Below are positions 9,564-18,556 of a DNA stretch of 23,517 nucleotides, in pieces. The DNA is from Amoebophrya sp. AT5.2 (taxonomy: Eukaryota; Sar; Dinophyceae; Syndiniales; Amoebophryaceae): NCBI GenBank assembly GCA_005223375.1, contig RXOD01004360.1, positions 1 through 23,517 of the forward strand, read 5' to 3'. Each line of letters begins with the position of its first letter. Position 1 is the stretch's first letter. Made by a program: the position numbers and the translations under genes. The notes under the pieces are model-generated. The model was not told where the DNA came from. It was given only the letters and a program-made list of their open reading frames with translations, and ran no database searches.

Positions 9564-9917
9564 TTCAACCCCACACCCACAGCGGGAACAGCGGGCTACT
9601 AGTACTATACTATGCTACTAGGGCAGGAGTCAATGTCTCCAGCACCGAAGCTGAGCCAAAAGCGGCACCTCGCTCATTAAAGCGTGCGCACAGAGCACGC
9701 ACCAGAACACCCAAGCACCCACAGCCATCGCACAACAACAAACAGAAGTCCACAAGCCTCGCCCCGTGGTCACGGTGGCGCACCCGGTGGGCCCTTCGAC
9801 CTCGCCCGAGTACTCCGACCACAAGGCAACTCCTGCGGTTTTGCCCTTCTGCGGACCAACAGCCACCACCATGCATCACTTCATTATCATCCACCGCGCC
9901 ACTGCAAATCGTACTAG
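9564..9917 (-). other. Spacer/leader upstream of the Gag-like gene
   Basis: This 354-nt stretch between the recombinase stop and the Gag-like start is C/A-rich on the plus strand. If the block were two head-to-tail elements, their junction would lie here, but I saw no copy of the candidate terminal repeat. No gene was recognised. Confidence 0.4.
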
Positions 9918-10754
9918 CTACGACAGGAAGAATTCAGCCAGTTTCTTAATGGGCAGCCTGTAGTCCTGCTCATATTGTAAGTAGTCAGCACTGTAGCGAT
10001 AAAACATCTGGCTCTTCGGCGTCCACCCGAAGTGGACATTTATTCGCGAGCGAAATTTAGTGGGTAAATCCTCGAACTCCATCCCTCGGTCAGATAGGTG
10101 GAGGCGCACCTGCACGGCCAGCGTCCTGCGGAAGGAGTGGCTAGTTGCAGCGCCGTCGACCTTTTTCAAGATATTCACCAGGTCATCCTCCTCCGCGTCA
10201 AGGCTCCAACCCGGGCCACAAGTGGCGCAGAGTACATTTTTAGTTTCGTAGGAGCAGCAGCAGAAGACCGACACAGTTCGGCCCTCGCTCTGCCGCACCT
10301 TGTCCTTGGTGCACCTTATGAAAAGCCTCCGACCTACCTCATCAACATCAGAACTATCCACCTCAGCCAGCGACGAGCAGCGCCATCCGAGGTACAGCGG
10401 CATCGTGATTTTCGTCCTATCCCGCTGCGGGAGCCTCACCAAGTCCCGCACGCTCAGAACGCGGGCCTTCGTGGGCAGCACCCCCTGCAGCTCCTTCGTA
10501 ACTGAGGCGCGGAGCCGGCTATACCGCCGCTCAAAGAAGACACTCTCCACGACGTTCTCGTTGTCAATTTCGTAAGTTACTGCGGCGCTCAAGTAGTTGA
10601 GCGCCGACAGGTAGGGCTTCACCAGAAGGAAGTCAGCAAACTCAGTGAGGTGGGCAATGGTGATCGGGCCAACAACGTCGGCCTCGCTTTTGAAGCGCTC
10701 CCACAGCACAATATTGCTGTTGGCAGAGAAGTCCCGTTTGAGCGACGGCGGCAT
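9918..10754 (-). CDS. Tyrosine recombinase of the retroelement
   Basis: A 278-residue protein from ATG at 10754 to TAG at 9920-9918. It would integrate circular element DNA by strand exchange. The fold signature is visible: first catalytic Arg125 in LGWRCSSLAEV; a Lys in CTKDKVRQ (150 or 152); HSFRR (His206, Arg209); then HFGWTPKSQMFYRY, with the third His/Trp position (Trp244) and nucleophile Tyr252 or Tyr254. A Cys cluster (CCCSYETKNVLCATC, 165-179) may bind zinc. The N-terminal core-binding domain looks short. A small upstream exon (11034-11016) spliced to 10765 through a GT-AG intron would keep frame and add 10 residues, but this is only a possibility. It is the most 5' gene of the block, whereas in DIRS elements it is normally the most 3'. 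Confidence 0.85.
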   Translation of the reverse strand: MPPSLKRDFSANSNIVLWERFKSEADVVGPITIAHLTEFADFLLVKPYLSALNYLSAAVTYEIDNENVVESVFFERRYSRLRASVTKELQGVLPTKARVLSVRDLVRLPQRDRTKITMPLYLGWRCSSLAEVDSSDVDEVGRRLFIRCTKDKVRQSEGRTVSVFCCCSYETKNVLCATCGPGWSLDAEEDDLVNILKKVDGAATSHSFRRTLAVQVRLHLSDRGMEFEDLPTKFRSRINVHFGWTPKSQMFYRYSADYLQYEQDYRLPIKKLAEFFLS

Positions 10755-11189
10755 CTTTTCACGACCTGTTCACATGCTAGGATAATCAAGGGGGGGAGAA
10801 AAAAAAGAAACTACAATCTACATCTTTTAGTGGTGCAGAAAGAGGACCCGCAACATAGGAGATACTTATCCATCATAGCGCACCAGCCGTCATCTCTCTA
10901 CCGCCATACACCATGCGCGCTCTCACGTCTCGCTCCGCAGGTGGCATCAAGGGTCTCACGACACGGTTCTCACTCGGTGCCCGAGAGCACATCGAGGCCA
11001 AGGCCTCTCACCCACCAATGGGCGCAGCAACCATCTATCAACCAGCCGCAGCTTTCAGCATCAGCGTTCATCAAAAAAAGAAACAGCAGCAACTAGCGTC
11101 AGCGAGAGCTTTAGGGTCTTCGTCACTCTCGGCCCATCAGCAACAGCCAGCAGCACAACATCATCAATCGCCACGAGGGGCCTTCCGCC
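10755..11189 (-). other. Leader upstream of the tyrosine recombinase
   Basis: Non-coding or mostly non-coding sequence between the recombinase ATG and the right candidate inverted repeat. It is rich in CAGCA-type words on the plus strand, with a G run and A run at about 10790-10808. A minus-strand ATG at 11034 starts a possible 19-nt micro-exon (see the recombinase entry). No terminal repeat copy was seen. Confidence 0.35.
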
Positions 11190-11200
11190 CGAAATTATTT
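11190..11200 (-). repeat. Right candidate terminal inverted repeat
   Basis: CGAAATTATTT is the exact inverted partner of 4231-4241. It lies upstream (minus-strand sense) of the tyrosine recombinase leader, which is where a 5' end of the element is expected. Confidence 0.4.
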
Positions 11201-11606
11201 ATCATCACCTACGGTGTTGCGTGAAATTTTTTCCATTTCCTACCACTAGGTAGATCCACCACTATTTCAATCCGCTGGGCGCGAAACCGATCTGACGAGG
11301 TCGGTGTTTGTTCATCCTTCTGCGTATTTGTCTCCTGCCGGGAATCTCTACTTTTGTGATCCGATCAATGTCAACTTGGCTTGGATCAACGTGTGCGTCA
11401 TCGTTGGGACGTGATTTGGAATCAATCACGTCGAGCAGCCGCGCTGGAATGAGGTAGATGACGACAGGCCATTCTTGATCTTCCTTTTGGAAACAACAAC
11501 AAGTCGGATTTACACACTTCACTTCTCAACCCGGCCTGCTATGATCGGTTCCACGAACTGCTGAAGCGACTGCGACAGAAAGCGGTTTGACCACGTTTCC
11601 GATACG
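11201..11606. other. Gene-free stretch upstream of the LAMTOR2-like gene
   Basis: It holds the presumed promoter and 5' UTR of the next gene. No coding exon or RNA gene was recognised. Confidence 0.5.
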
Positions 11607-12149
11607 ATGCTGCGCGCGCAGGAGCTGTCGAAGACGCTGCGCAAGGTGTGCGAGGATGGGAAGGAGGAGGGCCTTTTGAACATCCTGATGATGGACGACG
11701 ACGGGGCCATTTTGGGTGCCGCCAACCCGACCGACACGTCAGAGGAGCACTGCTCGGCCGTGCTCGCAAGCATATACAACGAATACAGGGTACTTTCTCA
11801 TAAGTATGGGCGGGAACATGTTTTTTAATCTATTTCTTTTCGTTTCTCGTTCTACATAGCTCCAAGGCGCCGCAATTGATTCTAAATCTCGAACACCTCG
11901 GATCGATCGCAGGCAGCTGAGAAGTGCATTTCGACGGAGGGGTGCCTGCGAACCGTACTGTTCAATACGGAGAATGGAAAGGTGGCAGTCCGGGAACTGT
12001 TCGACGACGACGGGGAACAAAGGGTACTCTTGTGCGTGCTGGGGAATGTGACCTCTGACGGCATGGTCCTCCAAAAAAAGCTCGAAATACTCCGGGTGAA
12101 TCTGCAGTGCCTGTGCAAAATATTCAGGCCCACTGAAGATGGGACATGA
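11607..12149 (+). CDS. Roadblock/LC7-domain protein, LAMTOR2 (Ragulator p14)-like, 2 exons
   Basis: Exons 11607-11789 and 11913-12149 are joined across a GT-AG intron (donor GTACTTT, acceptor CGCAG) in phase 0, giving 139 residues. The human LAMTOR2 protein has 125. The N terminus MLRAQELSKTL, the strand LLNILMMDDDGAILGAA and helix VLASIYNEYR follow the roadblock pattern. So does the second half, with KVAVREL, RVLLCVLGN and a final amphipathic helix around LQKKLEILRVNL. In animals and fungi such proteins pair with LAMTOR3 in Ragulator, the lysosomal scaffold for Rag GTPases and TORC1. Whether this lineage has a Ragulator is not shown by the sequence. A dynein light chain of the roadblock family is the alternative, but the N-terminal resemblance favours LAMTOR2. 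Confidence 0.7.
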
Positions 12150-12661
12150 TGAGGGGTGTCTCTTAAATCAATCCCAATGTGTTGCAACTGCAAGGACAGA
12201 TGGATCAATAAGTTCTGGAAGTGCGAGGCGGTCGTCCTAATCGCTACTCATTGATTGCAGAATCTATGCCGATTACCGAGCACGACGATGCAACTCTGCT
12301 AACACCGTCGTAACCGACGGCACAGTACTGCGAGGCTGCAGCTGTGGCGGCGGCGCATTGCGTCGGGTGGCGCATCATGGCTAATTTGCGTTTTTTTCCC
12401 AAGTCTGCGGAGAAGGGATAACCAAAAGAGGGAATCGATCGTGAGAACAGATATTTCTTTGAGCGAGCATCCCGGCAAACTTTGTTTAGGCTGGGCATGC
12501 CGGCTGCAGGGTACAACTAGTAGTGATCAATTAGCGAAAGCGAATAATCGCAAACGCACAAATTTTATAGATTATTCAGAGGTAGCAAGCGCAAGGAGCT
12601 TTCACTACGACGGCTTTGCCGCTTTCTCGAGTGACACATAAAGCAATCTCGCGATTGAACG
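12150..12661. other. Gene-free stretch
   Basis: It presumably holds the 3' UTR of the LAMTOR2-like gene and the promoter of the next. The short frames present show no coding character. Confidence 0.5.
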
Positions 12662-14336
12662 ATGGGATGCGCCGGGAGCAAGGGCGCGCACCGGAAGGTC
12701 GAGCCCGTCAGCGAGCTGAAGGGAGGTATCACGAAATTTTTGTTCTTAATTAGACGTCTGATTCGTCTCGCTTCGTTCACGACTTTTCGCAGACACACGG
12801 ACCACGCGGTCTTTCAAATGCCACCCTCATTGTTCATCTCCAGAAAGAACACCAGGTACTTCTAGTGCTGAGGGCTTCACCGAAATCGAGAAAATCGACG
12901 CCGGCGATGCGGGGCCCGGCGGCGTTGCTTCTTCTTCGCAGAACAAGAAGACGGCTGATCCGTCCACCGCTTCTTCCGCGCACGACTCAGTCCAGCTTCC
13001 GGGAGCGATCGGTAGTAGCGAAGCACCGACCGATGTCGAGAGCAAGAAGCCGTCACTGGCACCAGTAGGGGCGGCGGGGGCGGCGTCTCCGGCGGCGGCA
13101 ATAAAAACCGCTGAAATAATCGGCGGCGGCGCAGGGGGAGATCTGGAGGCCAAAAAACCCGCGCCAGATGTCGAAACTAAGGGAGTCATCGTCGGGGACA
13201 AGAAGGCGTCGAGCAGTACAGCCAAAGTCGAGATTGAAGCGAGGCCGCCAATAGCGGTTTCGCTAGTGCCAATAGAGGCAGCGGACGAGGCGGACCTCGA
13301 GAAGCAAGTGCAGGAGTACTTATTTACTCGCACACTCATTATATATGTACTTTCTGGAGGTGCAGCTGTGGTACTAGATGTAGTCAATAACCGAGGAAGA
13401 CGAACTACGCATTCGCAAGAGCTGAGAATAGGAATACGTACAAATTTCTATGTGTTTCTTGTTTTGAGCTTCCACTTCTGCAAATGGTAGGTATCTGCAA
13501 CGGGTTCCGGAGGAGCTTGCGAAGGCTGTGGGCATGAGCAAGTTTGTGGAGCTGAAAAAGGAGATGCTGAAGGACAGCCACCGGCCCGGCGCCAAGGACT
13601 CGCCAAAACAGTGGCTGTGGATAGGGATACGAGATGGCAGTGGAGGCGAAAGCTACGATTGCGATGTGCCGGTAGCGAGTACAGCCGGCGGCCTGCTTGT
13701 GTTCCGCATCCTGCGGCTCAGCTTCTCGAACAGCGTGGTAATATCGCACGTAAGTGCAGTGCCTGGGCCGGGGGCAGGTTTCGACGCAGGGGAGTTCGGA
13801 GCGCTTTTGCACGGCGTGCGGAACGAGCTCTTCGGGCGGCTGAACATCAGTACTTCGGCTTTATTTCCTTTTGCTTCGTATTTGTTTTGTTTCCCCCCGC
13901 TTTTTGACAGATTGTTGATGAGGAAGCTAGCAGGAGGGGAATCTTCAATTCCCCCTATACATCTAATGCTCGAATCGGCCAAATTCTTGCGATTGCATCC
14001 GCACTCCCCCAAAACTCTCTCACATCAGCCAACCTCCGGCTAACGCTGAACTACTACGAGCAGGGAGGGGAGACCGGCTACGCGCCGAACCGACCCCTGG
14101 AAAGCCTGCTGAAGAAGGCCGGCTTCCGGTGGTTCCAACTGATCAACCACGAGAGCGGCACGCGGGGGCAGGTTATGAACACCAAGCGGCTACCGACCGA
14201 ATGCGAGTTTGAGGAAGATGGCGAGACGATGAAGCCCCTCCCGCCCGACGACGAGAAATTGTCCCTGCCCTCGAGGCTCGCGCACCTCCCGGCAGACGAA
14301 CAGAAGTCGGAAGAGGAAGAAGAAGAGTCGCCATAG
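12662..14336 (+). CDS. Probable N-terminally acylated protein, unknown function, 4 exons
   Basis: Exons 12662-12725, 12856-13315, 13491-13849 and 14029-14336 join in frame to 396 residues. All introns are GT-AG, with donors GTATCAC, GTACTTA and GTACTTC. The start MGCAGSKGA fits an N-myristoylation signal with an adjacent palmitoylatable Cys, so membrane attachment is likely. Residues ~25-165 are low-complexity, rich in Ala, Lys, Ser and Gly. Residues ~175-370 look globular: YLQRVPEELAKAVGMSKF, LLVFRILRLSF, LRLTLNYYEQGGETGY, SLLKKAGFRWFQLIN. The tail is acidic (SEEEEEESP). I do not recognise the family; the AGFRW segment only faintly recalls acetyltransferases. The third intron is chosen on frame and codon composition. 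An alternative acceptor at 13911 with donor 13750 is also in frame. Confidence 0.7.
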
Positions 14337-15144
14337 CCACTCAACATGCTTGAAAATCCATCGGCTCCTTGATAATAAGTACGCAGTTCGATCTAGGCGC
14401 ACGGCCTGTTTAGATTGGTGCAGCTCTCCCTCCTGGAGTGCATCTGTCTTCCACAGTTCGGAGCTGCAAGCTTCTGTCTATGAATTTGAGGACGTACTAG
14501 CCCTAAATCTACCGTGCAGCTGGTGAGCATACCCGGGCGATATCGGTCTCTGTCAATTTCTAGGGTCACTCTCACTTGTCGCCATCCTCTGAATTGATGG
14601 ACTTCGTTGAGATCCCAATTTTTTTTTGAAAAGTAAGTTGATCCATCCTTGACTTCGTGGAAAGATGCTCAGGATCCTGCTTGTGTCGGTGCTTTTCGCG
14701 CAGGCGTGAAAGATCCAGATCCCCTCGTGAAGAAGATCCACCGATCCCTTGATCTACTACAGTACGATGGTTATGGTTTTCATTCTCTCTCCCATTCATT
14801 CTCATTTTACACAAAATCTGTCCGCCGCAAAAAACCCACCAGCAACAGTTACAGTTGGGGCCCTACCTGTTCCTTAGTACTAGACCGTCGTATTTGATTA
14901 ATTTATTTTTTTACGCAAGGACGAGAAGTTCGTCGAGCTAAGCTACACTGACGAAGTAATAGATCGATCCGAAGCATAGACCGAGCAAAACCCTGAGGCG
15001 TTCTTTTTCCACTTGTCAGCAGCGGATACATCAATCGGATCTGCCCGCGACGAAGGCAATCGGAAGCGAACGAACGAAACGGACGAACCGCCTCCAGCAG
15101 CACCACCAGAACCAGATCGATCTCCGGACCTTGGCGAAAGGAAA
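14337..15144. other. Gene-free stretch of about 800 nt
   Basis: It lies between the acylated-protein gene and NOP58. No frame shows coding composition on either strand, and no tRNA or other RNA gene was recognised. It should contain the NOP58 promoter. Confidence 0.5.
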
Positions 15145-17633
15145 ATGTTGGTGCTCACGGAATCCGCGGCCGGATATGGGCTGTTCAAGATCAAGAACGA
15201 AAAGCTCCTTCAGGCGGAGCGCGACGACATCGCCGCGGCCTTCGCGACCGGACAAAGCCAGGATGCCGCCGAAATGATCGCCTTTTCCAAGTTCAAGGTA
15301 CTACAAACATGAGTTATATCAGAATGTTTTTGCTTCGTGTCGTGGAACCCTTTGTGGCCACTATAACTTACTACTTGCAGCTCTCAATGATTATGTTTTT
15401 ACCGTGATTTCTTGATGACCCACCACAGGACACGAAAATGGCGATGGAGGAGTCCGCGCAGCTGATTGAGTCCAAGATGGGCAAGGGCCTGAAGAAATTC
15501 TTGAAGAAGAATATCGTGGACAAGGAAATCGCCGACGAACTCTCCGTGATCGACACGAAACTGGGGGGAGTGATCAAGGAGAAGCTTGGTATCACAACTA
15601 TTGGCTTGGTGCTTGCTTTCGTATGAGTATCATGCTTTCGTCTGAAGACTCGGCTTTTTACAACTAACACCTTCCACTTAACACCTCCGCTCCTAAATGA
15701 GAAACTAACCCTCCGCCCCCGATCTAAAGACCTAGACATTTTTTTTTCCAAATTAAAACAGGCATCAGCATCACAATGTCGGAGCAGACGAAGGAGCTGC
15801 AGCGGGCGCTGCGGTTGAACCTGGAGGAGCTGATGGCCCAGATCACGCCAGAACAGAGCAAGCAGATGGAGGTGTCGCTCGCGCATGCAATGAGCCGCTT
15901 CAAGCTGAAGTTTTCTCCAGACAAAGTCGATATCATGATCATCCAGGCTATCGGACTCTTGGACGATCTCGGTACTTACTACTTTCTTTTTGGAAAACAA
16001 TTTTCTTTTTGATTGATTTGATAGTAGGCGTTTGGAGTTTTTCTCTCTCTCGTAATTGAAATTGAAATTGAAATCTGCAACTGCAACCATCCACTATCAA
16101 ATTCGGAAGATGCTGTTTCACCGATCCGGTTTCATGAATTCTCCATCATTTCTTCTGCACCGCCAATATAGAGATTCTCCCAACGACCACTACGTACAGA
16201 CAAGGACTTGAACAACTTCGCGATGCGTCTGAAGGAGTGGTACGGGTGGCACTTTCCCGAAATGGCCAAGATTCTTACCGACACGCTCACTTACGCGAAG
16301 GCGGTGAAGTTGATGGGCATGCGCAGTAACTGTAAATCCACTGAATTTTCCGTCATCGACATCCCGGAAGAAATCGAGACTGAACTGAAGCGCGCGGCAG
16401 AAACCAGCTACGGGACCGAAGTGACCGACGAAGACATGGATCACATCAACTCGCTGACGGAGCGGGTGATTCAACTGCTGGAATACAGACAGCAACTCAG
16501 CAACTACCTGAAGGTAATACTTATCCGATAAATATCAATCTACGGATTTTAGTTATTGTGTGCTGAAGTGATTCAGATTCTTGGCTGCGATTATAACTTT
16601 GAATTTCACCTTCGTTTACTATTAATGGACGAGGTAGCCCAGCCCTGCTCATCTTTTCGAGTACATGCATGCTAAACGATGATCGATGATATGATGCGCC
16701 TGTCATGAAGTAGTGAATTCAATTATTCACCACCCCAAAAATTGAATCAACTACACTTGCAGACGCGAATGTCCGCGATTGCGCCGAACCTGACTTACCT
16801 CGTCGGCGAACTGATTGGCGCACGACTGATTTCGCACGCTGGTTCCTTGCTTTCGCTGTCGAAGCACCCGGCATCAACGGTCCAGGTTCTCGGGGCAGAG
16901 AAAGCACTCTTCCGCGCCATGAAGACCAAGACAAACACGCCTAAATATGGTACGCACTCTAGTTTTCGGCTTGCTCTTTGTCCTGCTCCTGTGCTTCTTT
17001 AGCGCGTATTACTTTAATATGCGTCCGTAGTTGCAGAAGCAGATGAATCGTGATGAGTTTTTTCGCGGAATCCTGATGCCCACCTGCATCACGGCCACAC
17101 TTCCTTCCACTGATCATAATTTCAACAATGGAATCCCCACTGCCTCATAGGCTCAAACTCAATCACGACCCCCACCAGGTCTTATCTACCACGCTTCCCT
17201 CGTCGGCAAGTCGCACTCGAAGTTCAAGGGAAAGATCTCGCGTGTGCTCGCCGCCAAGATGGCCCTTGCCATTCGCGTAGACGCACTTGGGGAAGACACC
17301 GAAGCGACCGTCGCGAAGGCATTCAAAGACTACGTCGAGCGCAAGGTAAACGCGTGTGAGGACGGTGACGACATCAACGCTAGCCGGAAGCACCTGAAGA
17401 AGGCGGCACAAATGTCGGCCGTAACCGCGAAGGTAGGCGCTGCAGCAGGCTACAACCAGGACGCAGACGTGGTGGTCGACGAAGAGGGGGCGAAGAAGAA
17501 GAGGTCAAGAGACGAGGCGGCGGACGCAGCAGGTGCGGAAGGTGCAGGTGCGGAAGAGGCAGGAGAGCCAGCGAAGAAGAAAAAGAAGAAGAACAAGGAA
17601 GGAAAGGCGACGGCAAAACCGCTGGAAGCGTGA
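15145..17633 (+). CDS. NOP58: NOP58 box C/D snoRNP core protein, 6 exons
   Basis: Exons 15145-15297, 15429-15588, 15762-15971, 16200-16513, 16763-16949 and 17179-17633 give 492 residues, close to yeast (511) and human (529). All introns are GT-AG. The start is set by [16 protein letters not shown], the NOP5 N-terminal signature. [11 protein letters not shown] is conserved. The coiled-coil/NOSIC region spans ~130-200 and includes [13 protein letters not shown] and EWYGWHFPE. The Nop domain follows (~255-375) with [22 protein letters not shown], the diagnostic GAEKALFRA and [14 protein letters not shown] Lys-rich KKKKKK tail ends the protein, typical of this family. NOP58 works with NOP56, fibrillarin and the 15.5K protein to guide rRNA 2'-O-methylation in the nucleolus. 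NOP56 is excluded by the N terminus and Nop-domain wording. Confidence 0.95.
16054..16074 (+). repeat. AATTGA short tandem repeat in NOP58 intron 3
   Basis: Three perfect AATTGA units are followed by a partial unit. Two CTGCAA units come directly after. Confidence 0.9.
17043..17117 (+). ncRNA. Candidate intronic box C/D snoRNA
   Basis: Inside NOP58 intron 5 (16950-17178) there is an exact box C consensus, GTGATGA at 17050-17056. An internal CTGA (17073-17076) could serve as box D', and CTGA at 17110-17113 as box D. ATGA (17043-17046) can pair with TCAT (17114-17117) as a short terminal stem, though three bases separate it from box C. The length of about 75 nt is typical. snoRNAs are often hosted in introns of nucleolar protein genes. 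The boxes are short enough to arise by chance, and no rRNA target was identified. Confidence 0.35.
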
Positions 17634-18554
17634 TTTTGCTGGGAGAATGGGAAGAACGAATACGAAGCTATAACGATTACTTTGGCTATGTACGCTCCAA
17701 AGGATTGGACACTTTTCTTTTAACTCAGTTTAGCAACGCAACGCATGTTGACTTCAGCGATGGCGATCCTAATGCAGACCGAAGTAACAGGATCTACCGA
17801 CAGTCTGGCGGCAGGCTCGGAAGAAGGTGAACGCTTACTCGATGTCAACTACGAATTAGTAGACAGCTACCGCGCAAAAAATTATGATGTCAGAGGAAAA
17901 ATAATTCCAGGGAAGGAATAAAATTGTTGCAAATGCAAATGAGGTGGACTTGCAGGGAGGCTCGACCTGAAATGAAACTAGAAATTCTGTGCGGCACGCA
18001 CACAAAGCATGTGTTGGTCGGCCGAGATTTCAGACAGGTAATTTTCTGACTGCAATTCAAAAGGACTTGCTCCTGGCCGCCCAGTCAGCGAACGCGCTAC
18101 GGCGGTTGACTGAAACGTCATGAGAATGTGTTCAGCCGTAATCTTGTTCCGGAAGAACGGACGCAAACGGGAAATTGAGAACGCGAATGCATTGTTGAGA
18201 GCTGGTTGGAAAAGCAACAGTGACACGAGACCAAAAACGCTCCTCTGATGTTCCTGATCAGATGCAATATCATAAAGCGTATACTTATTACGCCAATCCG
18301 CCACGAAGAACAGGCGTGCCACGACTTTCTTCGTAGAGCTGCGATACGCATACGAAAAATCTTCATGGGTGGATTTTACAAGATGAGCGTCTGCAAGTCC
18401 GACGTCCAGTCGTTGTCGTAGAAGAATTGACTTATAATTTATTACACTTTTGTCGATCCAGCTGAGGTTAGCACCAAAGCAGCATAAATCGTCAACGCAT
18501 TTATATACTACCGCATCGATTTTGTTTTTTTCGAAGCATAGAAGCGATACAACC
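17634..18554. other. Spacer between NOP58 and the Gly/Lys-rich protein gene
   Basis: It should contain the NOP58 3' UTR and the downstream gene's promoter. No plus-strand gene was recognised. A long open minus-strand frame covers 18556-17978 and is listed separately. Confidence 0.45.
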
Positions 18555-18556
18555 AT
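17978..18556 (-). CDS. Unrecognised open frame, doubtful gene
   Basis: From the minus-strand ATG in CCATGG at 18553-18558 there is an uninterrupted 192-codon frame ending in TAG, almost entirely in intergenic DNA. The frame is open further upstream but only antisense to the next gene. About 190 stop-free codons outside coding DNA is unusual. Codon third positions are not strongly GC-rich, unlike the host exons nearby. No domain is recognised. Its start overlaps the start of the plus-strand gene head-on. It could be a real small gene, a decayed gene or chance. Confidence 0.22.
   Translation of the reverse strand: MVVSLLCFEKNKIDAVVYKCVDDLCCFGANLSWIDKSVINYKSILLRQRLDVGLADAHLVKSTHEDFSYAYRSSTKKVVARLFFVADWRNKYTLYDIASDQEHQRSVFGLVSLLLFQPALNNAFAFSISRLRPFFRNKITAEHILMTFQSTAVARSLTGRPGASPFELQSENYLSEISADQHMLCVRAAQNF

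Larger units (their letters stand above)
4231..11200 (-). mobile_element. Candidate DIRS-like (tyrosine recombinase) retroelement
   Basis: Three minus-strand genes lie together inside a plus-strand host gene array: a tyrosine recombinase, a basic CCCH zinc-finger Gag-like protein, and an RT-RNase H polyprotein. RT plus RNase H plus tyrosine recombinase, with no DDE integrase or endonuclease seen, is the hallmark of the DIRS/Ngaro class. The proposed ends are an 11-bp inverted repeat, AAATAATTTCG at 4231-4241 and its complement at 11190-11200. No long terminal repeats, target duplication or internal complementary region was found by eye. The order YR-Gag-RT/RH differs from the usual Gag-RT/RH-YR. 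The block could instead be two abutting or nested elements. The three genes are solid; the exact ends are tentative. Confidence 0.6.

Noticed and set aside
12827..13387. 186-codon minus-strand frame opposite the acylated-protein gene
   Set aside because: Mirror of an Ala/Gly/Lys-rich exon, giving Ser/Ala/Pro-rich text; the plus strand has consistent splicing and frame.
13750..13910. Alternative intron with donor CAC|GTAAGT and acceptor GACAG in the 12662 gene
   Set aside because: In frame and with a better donor, but it would remove about 100 nt of coding-like GC-rich sequence and add an AT-rich stretch; kept only as an alternative.
15413..15419. TTGATGA box C-like motif in NOP58 intron 1
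   Set aside because: First base does not fit the box C purine, and no CTGA box D follows before the acceptor.
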